A stretch of 64,000 nt of DNA from Pristionchus mayeri (GCA_036245805.1 BTRK01000002.1:26901067-26965066); one strand, 5' to 3'. Positions 48,571-60,707 are shown, numbered from the stretch's first letter. A program made the numbers and translations. The notes: a model not told the origin generated them from the letters alone.

Positions 48571-49100
48571 CTAAATTAATCGGCGCCAAAGATATAACAA
48601 ATTTGCAAAAGGTATCAATACTTTCCGGCGCTACTGTATTTAAGCCCTGAATGAGTGGCGTAAATTTTTCCACACAGTTTGTATTCAAATATATTTTTAC
48701 GTGGATCGTGATATCAATTTAAACGTTATACTGTATTATTCGAATATGATGATTCTTAACTCACCCAAGTGTCGATTCTCGTGATCTTTTAAAGGGACCT
48801 GGCACTCTTAGAACATTGCACCTCAGATGAAATTTCTTACCTTTCCGATCATCTTTGTCAAAAAATAAAAAAAAATAAAAATTAATAATTAAGCGAAGAA
48901 TGGACATCAAAGTTCAAGACCGGAGCCGGGAATAATACCCGGGTCGAAAATTCAGACGGAGAATTTGCACGCGTTAAACGCACCACGATTCTAGGTACTG
49001 GGTGTGTGTTTAATCGATCCTTTTTGTGTTCATTTTTCATTTTTTAATTTCACTGTTTTGTCATTTTCGTTTGAATATACTCCTCGAGAAACAATTCAGC
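48571..49100. other. Spacer with a zinc-finger exon scrap
   Basis: The minus strand at about 48808-48773 reads a finger tail (LKDHENRHLG) followed by a GTGAGT donor, similar in style to the exons at 54975-55235. Otherwise it is AT-rich. A TTCAG just before the ATG at 49101 could be a trans-splice acceptor. Confidence 0.4.
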
Positions 49101-52100
49101 ATGATCAGCGTTAGGAAGAAAAGGTGCTTTCTCTGTGGTGAGGAGACGGCGCATACAAAGAACTTCCCTCCGCGGTCGAGACCGGTGCTTCAACGAGAGT
49201 GGCTACTGAGACAGGGCTTAGATGAACAGGGAACTGCACGTCTAATAGATAGACACTCTTCGGTGAAAGAGCCTAGGTGGTGTTTGCGACACTTCAACTC
49301 CGCCGACGACGAACTGCCCAAGGACGTGAGTTATATCAATTAGATTTATACTGACATGAACCGTTTCTGTAGTGCCGAATTGTCGTTGTCCGCCCCGTTT
49401 CCATCCCCACTGTACCCCTGCGCACAACTCGACCAGCGGATCTCGTTCCGCCATCTCGTTTCGCTGCCAAACAGCCTGCAAAGCATCAACTCCCAGGAAG
49501 ACAAGTGAGTTCAGCTCCAGTCTAAGTGGAATACATGAATGGACATAAATGGGAGACTCATACCTACGATGTTCTGCAGTACAACTATAAGCCAGACATC
49601 AGCAACCTACTTTCACAGACTTATCGTGACACAGTAGAACAATTAACCTACAATCTCAGATTATATGCACGAAATCGATCTATATTTGGACTTGTTCCCG
49701 TTCCAGAGAGAGTCTAACTCGGCTCGTCGTTCTCGATCTCTTTCTCCAACTGCATCACACACAGATGTAAGTGGAAAGTATATTATTCAGAATTCAAAGA
49801 GCAATACGTAATCACTGTGAACTTTTTACATAAATACAATCATGAAATGCTTGAACCATAAATATTTGAAAACAGAAAATAGTGCTATTAAACAATTGTT
49901 GTAACCTAAAAATTAAAAGCTCCATGTATGGCTCCCTCCTCCTATCGATCCCGTCGGCGATCCAGACGACCTCGGACCCTGGAATGAACCGGATGAGATT
50001 CTGCCCAAACGTTTCAAAAGCGATTTTTCTATGAACACCGTCACAACTGATCAGTCCGAGGTTAGTTGAACATAAGGAATTCTCTAGAATAGCTGCGTTA
50101 TAGCATACGGAGTACCGTTGCTCCCAAGACAGTGTTCAAGAGGAGGAGGATGAATTTTCTGAGGGAGAAGATGAGATCAGTGATGAAACGGCTCGCTACG
50201 GAATAGTAGAGAACAGTTGCCTGATAAGACTCTTTCAACGATGTGAAAAGTGCGGGGAAAGACTTGACCAAAGTCTCATCGTGAAGAGGAGAGTTGGTAG
50301 TGCGTGGGTTATAAACTACGACTGCCTCAACCTCAAATGCAACGCTAGTGTGGCATGGGAGAGTCAGGAGAAGGTTGGGAAAGGGAGAAGTCAAGTTTAC
50401 TCTGCTAATCACTCTATCGGAATCGCCGCATTTATCACTGGCACTCCTTCCCTGGTTAGACAAAAAGTGCACTTTAAAAAAAGCACAAGGATCCAATTCT
50501 AGAGAGTGAGCGACTGGGGAAACCTGCTAAAGATTGACCTTCCTTCGGCACGCTCTATTCGTAAAGTAGTCAAAGAAATTGGAAGTGTGGCAATAGAGAG
50601 AGTGCACGAGGAATGGCAGAGTATCGTAAGGGAGGTAGCTGTCGTGCTGCGGAGGTAAATAGGCAACTATAAGTGATAATTATTAACCGATATTTAGGGA
50701 AAGGGTGGTCTACAAGTGTCCATTGACGGCCAGTATGACTGTCCCGGTTTCACGTCAACTAACAATAAGAATACGGTAATAGATTGCGAAACCAAACTTG
50801 CGTTGGCGGGAGTGGCGATGCACAAGAATATGGATGGAATTGGTATAAAGAATTGCGAATTCAGCAACGAGAGCACCCGATTATAGATGGAGTGTCTATA
50901 CGAATGGAGTCGGAAGGGATTCGAAGAGCGCTAAGGAAATTAATAGATGCAGGGATAGAGATCAAGTAAGCCAAAACAATATATGTTCAAAAGGAGTAAC
51001 TAAGGAAGAATATTGGAAAGTTAGTTATAAATATTCTTAGGATGACCAGAATGCCATGATGAATAAAAAGCTGAGAGAGGATCCTAAGACGTCGCATATC
51101 GAAGCGCTGAATGATTGGTGGCATGTACAAAAGCCGATAAGGAAGGAGTGGTGGAAGGTTAGGTCAACAAAATATTGTTGAAAGATAATATTACTTTAGA
51201 TGGTGAAATCGAATCCCACCCTTGCCCCCATCTATCAGAAATTTTTCAACCATCTGTACTGTGTGCATCGCAAGTATCCCCTACCCAAAGATCGTCCTCG
51301 TGCTCTAGAAGTAGTGCGATCTTTCATCATGCACATTCAAGGAAAGCACGTTTGGAAGAAGGTGCCAATATAAGCGGACGCTAAAAAAATTGATCAATGG
51401 CAGGGAGATGGTTTCGATATAGTTGCCAAATGCGAGCACGGTAGACTCAAGCGGTTGAAGAAGGGAGAAACGCATCAACTCCTAAAGGTTACTTAAATAA
51501 ATACATGGCGCACACATCTCCGCATCTCAGGCTGATTCGAAGGAATTTGAAATGATTAGCGCTATGGTCTTCGCACCAAAGTTCGAAAAAGCTTTTCTGT
51601 CTTCTGCATCCCTGATCGACACATCGATAAACGAGTGCTACCACTCGCTCAGTCTGATGTATGCCCCCAAGAGGTTTGCCTGGTTAGTGAAAACATTAAG
51701 GAAATAGAGCGTAGTAAATGGGTGGTAACTGCAGCCCGCCCCACTACTATAAGCTGAAGATGAGAATATCGATGCTCCACTACAACAGCCTCATGCAAGA
51801 TGATCTGCTTGGAGAGAGGGAAGAATTAGGGAACACTATTATTTCTAGAAAAGGACGGTTGGTCGACGCAATAAAGAGAAATAGATCGATGGGTTCCCAC
51901 TCTTGGAGGCACGAGGTGAATAATGTTTAATATTTCTGAGTTTCCATCAATACCGGATCAATCACCCACTTTTCTAGATCATGGAGGAAAGCCTCAAAGT
52001 TCGTGACGAATTAAGTGAAGTTCGATCGCTCAAAAAAATCGGAATCCCCGATGACGACATCTACGACGAGCTAATCAATTGGTGGGAAGAGAAGGAGAAA

Positions 52101-52199
52101 GCGCTGAAGGAGTCGGGCTACGATGAATATGAGAAGGAAGGTCTAGACTTCGAGGAGTTTAGCGATGAGGAGGGAGAGAACGAATCACCCGAAATATAA
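49101..52199 (+). pseudogene. THAP plus Kolobok-like transposase-derived gene
   Basis: Exon 1 (49101-49325) is a THAP zinc finger (CFLCGEE, EWLLRQG, WCLRHF). Exon 2 starts at 49373. Further exons are about 49922-50060, 50104-50455 (zinc-ribbon-like CEKCGERL and CLNLKCNA), 50500-50654, 50698-50838, 50883-50965, about 51041-51159, 51200-51361, about 51407-51488, 51527-51682, about 51718-51915 and 51981-52199. The core VSIDGQYDCPGFTSTNNKN followed by DCETKLALAGV matches the first DDE-region block of Kolobok transposases, and MESEGIRRALRKL follows. An ALNDWWHVQKPIRKEWW block and an acidic tail (EEFSDEEGENESPEI) come later. Defects are an in-frame TAA at 49523-49525, a frame change near 49700 and uncertain joins near 50654 and 50965. 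It is either a recently dying transposase or a host-domesticated copy. Confidence 0.65.
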
Positions 52200-52344
52200 A
52201 CTAATGCACATTTCAAATTTTTTGATAAATAATACAAAGCGATAGTTCACCATTCCTACACGACCTAATTATAGAAATTGGCAAACGTTGGGGGAGGGGG
52301 GGGGGGTGGATAGTTGCATTATACACGCGAAAGTAACCGACCTT

Positions 52345-52452
52345 TGGGGTAGATCTCCTCGAGGATGGTGATCTTGCTGTCCTTGACGAGACGTCCGAGC
52401 TTGGTCACGGGCATCCATTCCTTGTCTCCTTTCTTTCCTCCGCCTCCACAGC
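52345..52452 (-). pseudogene. rps-2-like (uS5) ribosomal protein exon fragment
   Basis: A CAG acceptor precedes [20 protein letters not shown] and then [14 protein letters not shown], the conserved start of ribosomal protein S2 (uS5). Only this exon is present. The rest of the small-subunit protein is missing on both sides, so it is a partial copy even though the exon itself is intact. Confidence 0.75.
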
Positions 52453-52699
52453 TGTAAAAATAAATAAGAATTATTTCATGGTGCAATGAAATAAAAAAAA
52501 AACATAATGGTTTGGTAAAACGCGGTTGATTCCTGGTACCACGTGTTATGGTTCTGGTACCTCGTGGTACCGTCCCAGGAATGTGTAATAACAGTATGGT
52601 ACGGCAAGATAATTACTTGGAACCGACTTGGGAAGACATGCAACTAATTGAGGAATAATATGCTTCCGCAATGGAACCGAGCGTCTGTCTTCATATAAG

Positions 52700-52812
52700 C
52701 GAAAGTAACCAACCAGTGGGGTGGTGATCTTTCTGTCCTCAACGAGGCGTCAGAGCTTGGTCACGGGCATCCATTCCTTATCTCCTTCCTTTCCTCCACA
52801 TTCACAGCTGCA
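52700..52812 (-). pseudogene. Second, decayed rps-2-like exon copy
   Basis: This is a duplicate of the exon at 52345-52452 ([11 protein letters not shown] again). A stop replaces the Gly after TKL, several residues are changed and the 3' part is lost. It lies about 355 bp upstream on the same strand. Confidence 0.7.
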
Positions 52813-53458
52813 AAAGAAATAAACATTATTTTTCATTGCACAATAGGATATTAAAAATTTTGGATGGCACCGGTACCACGTAAATGATTCCTGGAACCAC
52901 GTGGTGTGCTCTCGGTACCTCGTGGTAAGCTTGTTTTCTCAATAGAATAATGAGAAAGTAATTTTAGCAAGTTTAAAAAAGAAAACAAACAATCTAGAAA
53001 AAAAAACAAAATCATGTGAAAAAATTTCTTCAAATCAAGGTGATACGGACATTTTTCTTCATTTTTCATATTATATTGCACACAGCACCATTTTCGAATC
53101 ACAAAAATCAGGAGAATAAATTACTGTAGTCGAAATCCATAAGGAAATTCAATCCATGCATTTATGATAAAATCGATAATCGAAAGGCAGATTTCGAATT
53201 GCGAAATTTTTTTAACTTGAAAATTTAATATTTATAAATATATATAAATATTGTTTGCACAATACAATTAATTAATAACCTATTAGTTAGCTATGAGGGC
53301 CACTTTGTAAGATTTAAAACGAAAACACATGGCAACTCTGCTGCGATTATCAGCCAGTATCGGGAATAATGCGTGCGATTGTATACTTATAAATCACGAA
53401 AGTTGTGGGGACGTAATTTCGAAAAATAAGCGTAAGCTAGCCTTTGTGGAGTCAAATC

Positions 53459-54005
53459 TTCTTGAGACGCTCGAGATCCTCACGCCACTTGTTGTCGATC
53501 CCGGCGGAGAAAACCTAAAAAGACAATAAACAAATATAGACAATAAACACGTGTAGCGTGACGCGTATTAGCGTGTCACAAGTCTAATTTTAAAAAAAAG
53601 ATATTGCGAACGTTACTCGCCTGGGTGGTCTTTCCGTCCTTGTAGTTTCTCTGCCCCCCGTAATCTTATACTGGGTGGGGTTCTGCATGACGGTGGTGAT
53701 CGTCGCGGTTAAGCGTCCTGTCAAGTCCCTGAAATACAGCGCTTGAAGTACATAACGAAGTACATAAATATAAAGTTGCCAACGACTTTTCGTCCCACAA
53801 CCACGCATTGAATACATTACTATAAATGATGATTATACCGTTTATCGAGGGCAAAACAGAGTCAAATATAAAATCGAGGGGCTAATATTCGAGAAAAAAT
53901 AGGAGCAAACCTTGATGGACTCCAGGGCGAACGGGATCATCTTGTTTCCATCGATGTTGGTGTTCATCACACGATGAACTTCTTGGGCATGATGAGGGAC
54001 GACAT
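53459..54005 (-). pseudogene. rps-18-like (uS13) ribosomal protein remnant
   Basis: The three exon-like pieces are 54005-53911 (MSSLIMPKKF, then MNTNIDGNKMIPFALESIK in another frame after a small deletion), 53728-53621 (TVMQNPTQYKI, NYKDGKTTQ) and 53514-53459 (VFSAGIDNKWREDLERLKK). They follow the order of ribosomal protein S18 (uS13). Introns are retained, so this is not a retrocopy. The middle piece is followed by a GC donor (GCGAGT). The C-terminal third is absent. The copy is broken. Confidence 0.75.
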
Positions 54006-54084
54006 GGCTGCCTGCTGAAATGGCTTGAGTTAAAGCGAATTCAACAGTAAAAGGCCGAAAACAGAAGAAAATTAGCGTTAGCGG

Positions 54085-54780
54085 GTCATTAATATGAGCA
54101 AAGCAGTACGCATGAAACTAATTGAGGTGCTTAGTGGGCAGAAAAACTGGAAGACAACACGAAATACGCGTAAAAAAAATAGAAAACAGCTGCCGAAATC
54201 GACCAGAAATGACAAGCGAGAAGGGCGCGTGGTGGAGTCTCTCCAGCCCGGCTGTCGATCAGCGGCAAACCACGGCCAGATCCAAGCAGCGAAGTGTTCC
54301 CTAGACAGGGAAAGACCGGGTGACTGGGTGGCGCGAAAGCTAAAGGAGCGATTGACGAGGAGGAGAGCGAGGGGCGCGCCTCTCGATAGTGCGAGCGAGT
54401 GAAGAGAGTGCAGAGAAAGATAGGACACACTCCCGTCAACAACATGCACAGGGCACGTAAACAACTGAGGGAAGGGGAGTGAGCAAAGATGCGAGTGTCT
54501 GTGAATAGGGATAAGGATAATTAGCTATTAGCAAGATTCCTATACAACACGGGGCAATAATAGAAGCAAAACAGTACACATGGAGCTAATTATGGTGTTT
54601 AGTGGGCTCAACAATAGATGAACTGGGAGAATAGACGAAATACGCGTAAAAATTGATAAACAGCAGCCAAAATTGAGCAGAAACGGCAAGAGAACAGGGA
54701 GCGTAGTGGCGTCCCCCGAACTTGACTTCGTATCAGCGCTTATACACGGCCGGTTTCAAGCAGCGAAGTTTGTAGTTTGT
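54085..54780. repeat. Duplicated segment of about 230 bp
   Basis: AGCAAAGCAGTACGCATG..CTAATTGAGGTGCTTAGTGGGC (from about 54098) recurs as AGCAAAACAGTACACATGGAG (from about 54567). The copies stay alignable through AAATACGCGTAAAAA and GCAGCGAAGT. Both lie upstream of the rps-18-like remnant and may be duplicated 5' flank. The ORF 54094-54402 is probably not coding. Confidence 0.6.
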
Positions 54781-54974
54781 AGTGTGATCTTGACCCGAGA
54801 GAAACGCTGCTTATCGCAAAATATCGTTCTCGGGCCGAACAAGCGGAACAATTAATTTGAACGGGATTTTTAAAATCACGAATTAAATTTAAATATTTTT
54901 TTCAATTTTTTTTATTATTTTTAGTGATGTTTTGGGATCATTTTACACCAACAGAGAGAACATGGTTTTACGTT

Positions 54975-55235
54975 TCCAGGTCCCTTTAAATGCGCCCTAG
55001 TCTTGAATCCTTTGCCACAGTGTTTGCACTCGTGGGGGTCGTTTCACCTCATCTTCGGCTGAGAGCAAATTAATTAATTGTTTAATTTTTTTAAGTTCCA
55101 TTTACATTATAATGTGTGTTGAGAATCCACTGGTAAATATGAAATTTCCACCTACGCAAATGGGTTATCATATGATTTCTCAAATTCAAGGAATTTGCGA
55201 ATCTCCTTCCACAAGTTTCGCACTTCGACATCGAG
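54975..55235 (-). pseudogene. C2H2 zinc-finger exon remnants
   Basis: Two finger-like pieces are present: about 55235-55155 (CETCGRRFANSLNLRNHMITH, followed by a donor) and about 55062-54975 (HECKHCGKGFKTRAHLKG, with a frame change in a C-run just before it). They resemble the one-finger exons at 31.8-36.1 kb and are probably the debris of a paralogue. Confidence 0.6.
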
Positions 55236-55242
55236 CTATTCT

Positions 55243-55489
55243 AATTAACTTCTGGTTTCTGACATAACTTGTCATGCCCATTCGAATGGATTATCACCCG
55301 ATAGCTAAATCCGAAGTTTGAATGCATCTACACCGAGCAGGTCTCGGCACCCCGATTTACCATTGTCGATGCATTCAAACTTCGGATTTAGCTATCGGGT
55401 GATAATCCATTCGAACGAGCATGAAAAGTTATGCCAGAAACCGGAAGAAAATTAGAATAGCTCAATGTTGACGTCAGATATAACTCATG
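55243..55489. repeat. Left part of the 611-bp satellite family, split off by RTE 2
   Basis: It contains GAATGGATTATCACCCGATAG, GTTTGAATGCATCTACACCG and their inverse copies in the same order as the array at 58438-60707. The flank CATG at 55486-55489 is repeated at 58438-58441 across the inserted RTE element. Confidence 0.75.
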
Positions 55490-58437
55490 GTAAATCAATC
55501 AATCAATCAATCAGTTTATCATATCAGACAGTTTGCTCAGATGAGGATTTGTCTATATTCTGCATAGGTTGCACTCCACCAATGTGTGCCAATGGCTCGG
55601 CTAAGGTCGTCTCTCCAGCGTAAGCGTGGCTTCCCAGGGGGGCGGCTCCTGTTGTAGGGTGTCCAGACTGTAGTAGCGCGACTCCACTGCTCCAGATTCA
55701 TTTGCCTAATTTTGAGTGCCCACCGTGCTTTCCGTTTCAATCCCTCCTCGACCCAGTCTCTTAGCTTGGTGATTCCACGAACTCGCTCATTCTTCCAACG
55801 ATCTCTGATCGTAACTCCCAACATCCTCCGTTCCATATTTCGTTGAGTAACACTCAGCCGTTCCTTCTCACTCGATCGTAATGCCCAGACTTCGCATCCG
55901 TAGAGTACTGTACTTGTGATGCAGCTTTCAAAGAGCCGTCGCCTGATCTTCATGGGTAAAAGGCGTGACGATAGATGGGACAGCTTACTCCATGCGTACC
56001 AGCCCAGTCCAATCCGATGTTCAATTTCGTCGGAGTGATCTAGGGGAAGACTGATTCGTCCTCCTAGATATGTGGCTCTTTCGACAAATTCGAACCGTAG
56101 ATTGTCAATAGTGATTGGATTCCTGGTAGAGGTGCAGGAGGTGAGTAGATTGGTCTTTGCTGCATTGATTTCGAGACCAACTCTTCTGCAAGCGCTCATC
56201 AACTTCTTCAACATTTTCTCCAATTCGGGTCTCGACTTCGCGATGAGAACTACATCGTCCGCGTACTCCAAATGGCATAGATTCCTCCCATCTATTTGGA
56301 TTCCATCCTTCTCCCAGTCAATCTTGTCCATCGCAGATCTTAGCACAGCGTTGAAAAGGCGAGGGGAGAGTGTATCCCCTTGGCGAACTCCTCTTCTCAC
56401 GGTGACAGGGACGAGTTCTTCGTTTACTCGAATGAGTGTGGAAGAAGACTCGTAAAGACGACGCAGAAGGTGGACGAGGATGGGGTGGGCTCCGAAGAAG
56501 AAGAGGGCGTTCCAGCAAGCATTCCACTCAACGCAGTCGAAGGCCTTGCGGAAGTCGACAAACGCCAAGTAGATAGGGATACCGTACTCGTGGGCTCTTT
56601 CTGCTACCTGCTTGATCGCATGAAGGTTATCGAGGGTGCTGAATCCGCGACGAAAACCGGTTTGGGTCGTCGATTCATTCTCTTCCAACACTTGCTCGAA
56701 TCTTCTCAAAATCACCCTTGTCATCGTCTTGAGAGTGACGGTGAGCAGCGAAATGGGGCGGAAATTGCCGATGTTCTTAGGATCTCCCTTCTTATGCAAC
56801 AATGAAACGACTGCTTCCGTCAAATCGCTGGGAACTGCGTCTCCGGCAACCAGTCGATTGAGCAGATCAGCGATGTCTGGGGCCAAGTGATCTCTGGCGA
56901 GGAAGAGCATCTCAGGGAGAATCCCATCCGAACCAGGGGAATGGCCGTATTTCAGGAGAGACATCGCATGCCTGATTTCATCGGATTGGAAGGGTGGCAA
57001 TGGGTCTAGAGCGGGAGGGGACACAGTGAGAGGAAGCTGCACTCCTGGCGTGTAGAGGTCCTCAAAGAAGGTCTTCACCGCTGTCTTGGTTGCTGCTTGA
57101 GAGAGTGCACCAGAGACAGGATCGAGGACGAGAAGACGCTGCTTCGACGACTGAAGAGACAGCATGCACTTCACAATGCTCCTTCCCATCATCGCTGCTT
57201 GCCGTGCTTGTTCTTCCTTCCGTTTCCTGATATCCGCTATGAGACTCATTCGAGCAGCCTTGCATGCGATGGAATAGGCGACAGTTCCTTGCGAATTGGA
57301 TTGCAATTGGTGCCGTGTGGCAAGAAGGTTCTTTGTTGCGGTCGAGCTCCAGGGTGGGGAATGGCGCTTCCTCCAACAGTTGACTGCCGCGGTCTCAGTG
57401 AAAGCCTTGATCTTGCAGTAGGCATCGGCGGCAGAATTGGGGCGACCAAGGGGCAGTGACGCAAGGAGGGATGCGTTGGCAGTAAAAGCTACCCGATCGA
57501 AATCAAGCCGCTCTCTGCATCTTTTCTGCCTGACCTTGTCGGGGAGAGAGAGACATAGACGGACGAGGCGATGATCCGAGTTGAACTCGAACCTTCCAAC
57601 GACCCCGCAATTGACTACTCTCGCTGTGGTGGGCGCTGCAACGTAGTCAATTTGATGGAATGTTGAGCCGTTGGGGGAGCGCCAGGTCCAGATCCGTCCG
57701 AGCCGCCTCTTGGGGAACGTGTTCTATAGCCACATCCTGTTCCTCACACAGACTTCAATGAAGGTCCGACCGCGTGGGTTCGGGGTCGAGGAGGCGAAAT
57801 CACCGACATATATTTCATTGCCTGGTTCTCTCGCCACTCGACAGTTGAAGTCACTGACCAGGATGGGCATGTGGCCTCTTGGGGCACTCTTCAGGGCGGT
57901 CTCAATCTGGTCCATGATGTCCTCGTACGCCTGGTCGTCGTAGGAAGAGGTTGGGGCGTAAGCGCAGACCAGAAAGAGCCGCAGGTCTGAGAGGGAGAGA
58001 GTGGCCAAGCGGGGGGAGAGACCATTGAACACGGCTCCGCGCGCAAGGTGCGGTCGGAGTAGGAAAGCCACGCCATGGGAAGCAGTGGGCCCGCCAGAAT
58101 GGAACACTACAGTGCCTGAAGACTGAAGGTTGAATGAAGCACAACCCACAATCCTAGACTCCTGCACTGCAAGCACGTCCCATTTGATCTTGTCGAGGGC
58201 GAGCTCCAACTCGGTCTGCTTGTCCTTGGTCGCGAGCGTCCTGGCATTGATGGTCCCGATGTAGAGATGGCGACTCATCAAGGTGGCGTACAACTCCCGC
58301 GTGCCAAACGCGTCTGGGAGAGGGAATCCCGGCGGGAGGAATCGGAGACGGAGAGACGAACTCGCACTCAACCGCCCGCCACACACTTGAGAACCCAGAA
58401 TCGCTTGAGAAAGTTCGAATGGATTATCACCCGATAG
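55490..58437 (-). mobile_element. RTE-type non-LTR retrotransposon 2, almost intact
   Basis: The element lies between CATG duplications at 55486-55489 and 58438-58441, within a satellite unit. Its 3' end is a very short UTR with a (TGAT)n tail (about 55491-55517), as expected for RTE. One open frame covers the endonuclease (IGTINARTL, VQESRIVG, VCAYAPTSSYDDQ, VSDFNCRVAR) and the RT with FVDFRKAFDCVEW, GVRQGDTLSPRLF and catalytic LEYADDVVLI. A single TAG at 57724-57726 separates them. It is a different subfamily from the copy at 23.1 kb. Confidence 0.9.
55537..57723 (-). pseudogene. RTE 2 reverse transcriptase and end of endonuclease
   Basis: The frame is open from just after the TAG (57724-57726) to the stop at 55537. 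It starts with the end of the endonuclease (RIWTWRSPNGS, HQIDY, SDHRLVRLCLSL). It continues through RT (PGSDGILPEML, FRPISLLTVTLKTM, TGFRRGFSTLDN, YADD near 56260) to the C-terminal PPGKPRLRWRDDL block. Apart from the upstream nonsense codon I see no damage, which suggests recent activity. Confidence 0.85.
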
Positions 58438-58440
58438 CAT
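57724..58440 (-). pseudogene. RTE 2 endonuclease N-terminal part
   Basis: It runs from the start of the element to the in-frame TAG at 57724-57726 and holds the first motifs of the APE-like endonuclease. The first codons overlap the satellite-like TTCGAATGGATTATCACC at the element's 5' edge, so the true start is probably a Met further in (MSRHLYIGTINARTL region, about 58280). Confidence 0.8.
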
Positions 58441-60707
58441 GATAAATACAATTGATCAAAAAAGTTCATCTTGCGAGCAACTAACAGACGCCAACATTGA
58501 GCTATTCTAATTTACTTCTGGTTTCTGACATTACTTGTCATGCCCGTTCGAATGGATTATCACCCGATAACTAAATCCGAAGTTTGAATGCATCTACACC
58601 GAGCAGATCTCGGCACCCCGTATTACCATTGTCGATGCATTCGGATTGGCGTCGGTTAGCGCTCGCAAGATGAACGTTTTTGATCAATTGTATTTATCAT
58701 GAGTTATATCTGACGTCAACATTGAGCTATTCTAATTTTCTTCCGTTTTCTGGCATAACTTTTCATGCTCGTTCGAATGGATTATCACCAACATTGAGCT
58801 ATTCTAATTTTCTTCCGGTTTCTGGCATAACATTTCACGCTCGTTCGAATGGATTATCAATCCGATAGCTAAATCCGAAGTTTGAATGCATCGACAATGG
58901 TAAGTCGGGGTGCCGAGACCTGCTCAATGTAGATGCATTCAAACTTCGGATTTAGCTATCGGGTGATAATCCATTCGAACGAGCATGAAAAGTTATGCCA
59001 GAAAACGGAAGAAAATTAGAATAGCTCAATGTTGACGTCAGATATAACTCATGATAAATACAATTGATCAAAAACGTTCATCTTGCGAGCGCTAACAGAC
59101 GCAAACATTGAGCTATTCTAATTTACTTCTGGTTTCTGACATTACTTGTCATGCCCGTTCAAATGGATTGTCACCCGATAGCTAAATCCGAAGTTTGAAT
59201 GCATCTACACTGAGCAGGTCTCGGCACCCCGACTTACCATTGTCGATGCATTCGGATTGGCGTCGGTTAGCGCTCGCAAGATGAACGTTTTTGATTAATT
59301 GTATTTATCATGAGTTATATCTGACGTCAACATTGAGCTATTCTAATTTTCTTCCGTTTTCTGGCATAACTTTTCATGCTCGTTCGAATGGATTATCACC
59401 AACATTGAGCTATTCTAATTTTCTTCCGGTTTCTGGCATAACATTTCACGCTCGTTCGAATGGATTATCAATCCGATAGCTAAATCCGAAGTTTGAATGC
59501 ATCGACAATGGTAAGTCGGGGTGCCGAGACCTGCTCAATGTAGATGCATTCAAACTTCGGATTTAGCTATCGGGTGATAATCCATTCGAACGAGCATGAA
59601 AAGTTATGCCAGAAAACGGAAGAAAATTAGAATAGCTCAATGTTGACGTCAGATATAACTCATGATAAATACAATTGATCAAAAACGTTCATCTTGCGAG
59701 CGCTAACAGACGCAAACATTGAGCTATTCTAATTTACTTCTGGTTTCTGACATTACTTGTCATGCCCGTTCAAATGGATTGTCACCCGATAGCTAAATCC
59801 GAAGTTTGAATGCATCTACACTGAGCAGGTCTCGGCACCCCGACTTACCATTGTCGATGCATTCGGATTGGCGTCGGTTAGCGCTCGCAAGATGAACGTT
59901 TTTGATTAATTGTATTTATCATGAGTTATATCTGACGTCAACATTGAGCTATTCTAATTTTCTCCCGGTTTCTGGCATAACATTTCACGCTCGTTCGAAT
60001 GGATTATCAATCCGATAGCTAAATCCGAAGTTTGAATGCATCGACAATGGTAAGTCGGGGTGCCAAGACCTGCTCAATGTAGATGCATTCAAACTTCGGA
60101 TTTAGATATCGGGTGATAATCCGTTCGAACGGGTATGACAAGTTATGTCAGAAACCAGAAGTAAATTAGAATAGCTCAATGTTGGCGTCGGTTAGCGCTC
60201 GCAAAATAAACTTTTTTAATCAATTGTATTTATCATGAGTTATATCTGACGTCAACATTGTGCTATTCTAATTTTCTTCCGTTTTCTGGCATAACTTTTC
60301 ACGCTCGGTCGAATGGATTATCACCCGATAGCTAAATCCGAAGTTTGAATGCATCGACAATGGTAACTCGGGGTGCCGAGACCTGCTCAGTATAGATGCA
60401 TTCAAACTTCGGATTTAGCTATCGGGTGATAATCCATTCGAACGGGCATGACAAGTTATGTCAGAAACCAGAAGTAAATTAGAATAGCTCTATGTTAGCG
60501 TCGGTTAGCGCTCGCAAGATGAACTTTTTTAATCAATTGTATTTATCATGAGTTATATCTGACGTCAACATTGAGCTATTCTAATTTTCTTCCGGTTTCT
60601 GGCATAACATTTCACGCTCGTTCGAATGGATTATCACCCGATAGCTAAACCCGAAGTTTGAATGCATCGACAATGGTAAGTCGGGGTGCCGAGACCTGCT
60701 CAATGTA
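58438..60707. repeat. Palindromic satellite array, about 611-bp units
   Basis: Units starting near 58680, 59291 and 59902 are 611 bp apart; the first two are nearly identical. Each unit is built from sub-blocks present in both orientations: GAATGGATTATCACCCGATAG, CTAAATCCGAAGTTTGAATG, CAACATTGAGCTATTCTAA, TATATCTGACGTCAAC and GGTAAGTCGGGGTGCCGAGA. The array can therefore fold into nested hairpins. Later units lose one sub-block. No coding sequence is supported; the repeated 62-aa ORF is a by-product. Confidence 0.85.

Noticed and set aside
54094..54464. Overlapping ORFs on both strands upstream of the ribosomal remnant
   Set aside because: Both strands are open because of local composition; the duplicated segment does not keep the frame.
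58680..59479. Identical 62-aa ORFs
   Set aside because: They are by-products of the 611-bp satellite units; the sequence is read equally in inverted blocks and has no codon bias.
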